DNA from: Hyperoodon ampullatus
Taxonomy: Eukaryota; Chordata; Mammalia; Artiodactyla; Ziphiidae
DNA length: 64,000 bases
Direction: 5' to 3'
Assembly: GCA_949752795.1 (NCBI GenBank)
Contig: OX457057.1
Span: 163,922,235-163,986,234 of the forward strand
The notes beneath the pieces were generated by a model, which had not been told where the DNA came from, ran no database searches, and saw only the letters and a list, made by a program, of their open reading frames with translations. Numbering within the stretch: position 1 is the stretch's first letter; the number at the start of each line of letters is the position of its first letter. Position numbers and translations under genes: made by a program. Positions 61,045-64,000 of this stretch are shown one piece after another.

Positions 61045-61325
61045 TTTGCATTTATTTAGCATTTACTAGGCACCAGCACTGGGTGGGTTCTGGGGATAAT
61101 GTGGTGAATAAGAAATAGCCTTTGACATTGATGAGGCTACCATCCCAGGAGATCTGTGCCATTCAGCATTTACATTCTGGGTGTTGCACCAGCACAGAAG
61201 AAGGCATAGCTAACTTTGATAGGGGTTAGGAAGGCTTCCCAGTGATAATGACATTCAAGAACTGACAAAGAAGTGAGTAGGAGTTTTCCAGGTGGAGAAT
61301 GAGAAGAAGGGAATTCCTGTGGGAA
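61045..61325 (-). repeat. L2 LINE 3' remnant, antisense
   Basis: 'gcatttactaggcaccagca', 'ttctggggataatgtggtga' and 'gaagtgagtaggagttttcc' correspond to the reverse complement of the L2 3' region. Confidence 0.6.
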
Positions 61326-62132
61326 TAATATCTATTAAGTAGGAAATAAAGCAAATTATGATTTTGTTTCTTGACATGTCTTTGAGACACCCCCCCATCC
61401 TCCATTAGATTCTGCCCTCTCTGGAGCTTCTGCCCACCAGCTGTTGAGGTTCTGGCTGCAGCATTACTACTTTGGGTTGATTTAAAGCCTATGGGCTGAC
61501 AGAATTTCCCAGTCTTTCATGGGGCTCACTCATACACTTGCTTTAAGGGAAAAATGCATTTCTAGCATTATGTAGAAAGATAATACTGGTAAACCAAATG
61601 ACATGAGGGGCTTAGAGGGTGGTTAGGGCTGATTTTTAAAGACAGCTTATAATGATCTATTTGAAAACTCTTTTGTTTGGGGATTAGAATACTTTCTCCC
61701 TAAGACATCCCACCATTAGTTTGACTCTTTGCGTAATGACTTTTTTAAAGAGAGACATACCTGTTCTGAACTACTTTAGTGGTCTTTACTTTAACTAGCT
61801 GGTTTCTTTATGCTCCTAGAGATATACTAATTTGCATACTGACACCAAGAATATAAATATAAATTACTTCTCTCAGAGCACTGGAGAACAAGGCTCACCT
61901 CAGTAATATTCCACAGAGCCCCACTAGGATCAGTGCCAGTCATCCTGTGAACACTCCGTGCATATTAATTGGTGATAATTGAAAAATAACACCCATCATC
62001 CTTAAAGAAGAAAATCACCTCAACTGTTGGCACTTTTATCCAAAGACTATTTTATTACCTAGATTCACTAAATAATCAGATTGTCATTATCACACTCAAT
62101 ATTACCACAGTACTAATATATATTTAGTCTTG
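61326..62132. other. Intron, unclassified
   Basis: No named repeat or exon. Confidence 0.3.
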
Positions 62133-62348
62133 TATTCATTCATTCAACAGCTATGTTCAACACAATGTGGTGGGGATATAAATAGGAAAAAGAACAAGTC
62201 CTATTCTGAAGAATCTTACAATTTACTGTGTTTATGGAAGGGAGGGTGGAGATGTATAAATAAATGTAATACAGAACAAAATGAAGTAGTTGCTCGGTAT
62301 GTATATGTGTGTATATATATGTGTGTGTGTATATAATGATATATATCT

Positions 62349-62379
<31 letters not shown>

Positions 62380-62835
62380 TAGAGAGAGATCTAGCACTGT
62401 GCCTCACAACACGTTTTGTAAGTGTAAAATAATTGACAGGATAAATAAACATACTGTAAATGTTCATAAAATAAATGATTCATTTTAATGGGTGTCCAGG
62501 GCTTTCAGGACAGAAAGGCTTTATAGAGAAAATAACATCTATGTAGAATTTCAAAGAATGAGGGCTATTTTGTAGGTATGGAGGAGAAGGGCAATCTAGG
62601 CTGAGGAAACAGCCTGAGCAAAGGCTGGGAGGTGGGCTATGATGGGTGTGCCTGGGAAAGGGTGAATGGTCCAGTGAGGAGGGATACAGTGTGAGACACC
62701 TGGAAATCAGGCACTTGGCTTTGGAGAATCTTGAACACCATCATGCCTCAAAGTTTGGATTTTATTTTTATGGTGGGGGGTGGGTAGGCAGAAATGAGTA
62801 GCCAGTGAAGATGTTTGAGGAGGGAATTGATGCTG
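62133..62835 (-). repeat. L2 LINE, 3' part, antisense
   Basis: Begins 'ttcattcattcaacagctat' (reverse of the L2 terminus), continues 'agaatcttacaatttactgt', then after the microsatellite 'gggcaatctaggctgaggaa', 'gaacaccatcatgcctcaaa' and 'gtttggattttatttttatg'. The order matches antisense L2. Confidence 0.6.
62297..62392. repeat. Compound TA/TG/ATCTAT microsatellite
   Basis: Alternating GTATAT, TGTG, ATATCT hexamer (about five units near 62341-62371) and AG runs. Interrupts the antisense L2. Confidence 0.95.
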
Positions 62836-62988
62836 TATGCTTATTGCTTATTGTCTGTGTGCTCTCAGTAGAACACAGCCTCCACCAGGTGAGGCTTGTT
62901 GTCTGCTTTGTTCACGCATACACCCCAAGGGCTAACCCAGTCCTGGCACACAGCAGATCTTCAGTAGATAGCTGGTGAATGGGATTCT
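62836..62988 (+). repeat. L2 LINE 3'-end remnant, sense, within antisense L2
   Basis: 'caggtgaggcttgttgtctg', 'cccagtcctggcacacagca' and 'gatcttcagtagatagctgg' read as the L2 3' end in the opposite orientation to the sequences on both sides. Confidence 0.55.
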
Positions 62989-64000
62989 ACCAGGGCTTTA
63001 AGAATTTGTTTCTGGGCATGATGAAAATGTTAGGAAACAGGAAGGATTTCAGGAAGGAGATGCAAGGTAGAAAGCTTTTCCAGAAGCTCAAATGAACACC
63101 TACGAGACTGAAGCTGAGAGGGACATGAGAAAGGACAATAACTGTGAATGGGGAGCTGAGGAAAGCACCAGAGAAGTTGGTCACTGAGTGAATGTGAGGG
63201 TGAGGGTCAAATATGTCCCCTGTATGATTAAAACTAAACAGCTGGCTAGGACTGCCATTAACTAAGGCTCAGAACTCCGGGGGAGGAGTTGCCCCCAAGT
63301 TGAGGGTGGGGAGAAGTTGAGAAGAGAGAGACAATGGCTTTGCTTTTGGAAAAGTTGAATTTGAGGTGCACTTGGGAAATTCATGTGGACACTCAAAGGG
63401 ACAATTGGGGAGTGGGGCTCAGTTTGGGACAGGAGGACTGGAGTGAAGGATGTGGGAGTCATTAGGATAAAGGTAATAATGAAAATGCAGACAGTAGGGG
63501 CCCTGGGTCTCTGGGGAGGGCATGGAGAGCAAGACTGACAAGGATGGGACACAGAATCTGAGGAAGGCTTGCTTGGCATAGGTAGGAAATTCAAAAGCTT
63601 GAGAATTGGGAAGCCAGGACTAAATTAGGAAAATGGAGAGTCAAAGAAGTCAGGAGAGTGTTTTCTGACTGAGAATGTGACCAAATAACTGAGTCTGGTT
63701 GAAAACCATGTAGGGTGAAGACTGGTAAGAGCCCACTGGGTTACATAGTCAAGAGCTACTAGTCATGTCAGTAGAATGATGGAGGCGAAACATTACAGAA
63801 AGATGAAAATGTTGGCTGACAAAATGGAGCACAAATGCAGAGTGCTTCTTTAAGAAATTTGGCAGTGAATGAAAAGAAGGAGGAGGGTTTGGCTTCAGAG
63901 AAATTAAAGTTGAGGAAAGACATTTTTATGAAGGAAAGTGAGCTCATGAAGAGGGAAGCTTTTACGTAACAACTTAACAATAAACTCTTAGCTGTTTCTA
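62989..64000 (-). repeat. L2 LINE ORF2 (reverse transcriptase) remnant, antisense
   Basis: The - strand around 63450-63490 aligns with the L2 RT catalytic neighbourhood: the usual Tyr-Ala-Asp-Asp-Ser stretch appears as a degenerate ...FILMTPTS. The following part (63262-63420) resembles the segment after the catalytic box. The block is fully decayed. Exact boundaries are uncertain; it may continue past the window. Confidence 0.5.

Overview
The window is mammalian nuclear DNA, almost certainly from a cetacean (whale or dolphin). The best evidence is 14 copies of tRNA-derived CHR-type SINEs. These are the SINEs of Cetacea, hippos and ruminants, and the short CHR-2 form seen nine times here is the whale/hippo form. 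I saw no Alu, rodent B1/B2, pig PRE-1 or ruminant BovB sequence. I could not identify the species.

Only one real gene exon is visible: exon 1 of ASTN1 (astrotactin-1), a neuronal membrane protein of glia-guided migration. It lies on the + strand with its ATG at 5445 and a consensus splice donor at 5728. It sits in a CpG island (about 5230-5830). Positions 1 to about 5040 are 5' flank. Positions 5728 to the right edge are the first part of a long intron 1. No later ASTN1 exon was found. In human, BRINP2 lies head-to-head a few kb upstream of ASTN1. If that order holds here, its promoter is just off the left edge, so bases 1-5200 would be the shared divergent intergenic region.

The intron is layered with transposons. 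(i) Two L1 LINEs on the - strand: one near full length (about 12652-20478, with a ~2 kb 5' UTR holding a 38-bp minisatellite) and one 5'-truncated (about 26258-32572). Both are dead and each is split by three CHR-2 SINEs. (ii) Older L1M pieces at 11590-12650, 20620-22190, 36455-36620 and 48385-49060. (iii) hAT DNA transposons: a decayed Charlie1-like autonomous element (33168-34894) with a SINE inside its transposase C-terminus, plus MER5A, MER20, a Charlie7-like and a MER3-like element. (iv) A solo ERVL-type LTR (39933-40770). (v) Many MIR and L2 remnants, including a large L2 block at the right end. Between these lie stretches of non-repetitive DNA, some of which may be conserved regulatory sequence, including two RFX X-box palindromes.

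Nothing here looks like a novel multi-gene system. The more interesting items are the X-boxes, the G-quadruplex-capable tract before ASTN1, the shared ORF1 stop codon in both L1s, the three-tier SINE structure, the nested insertions, and a perfect 28-bp tandem duplication. Apart from the ASTN1 exon, essentially every long open frame in the window is either a transposon relic or chance.
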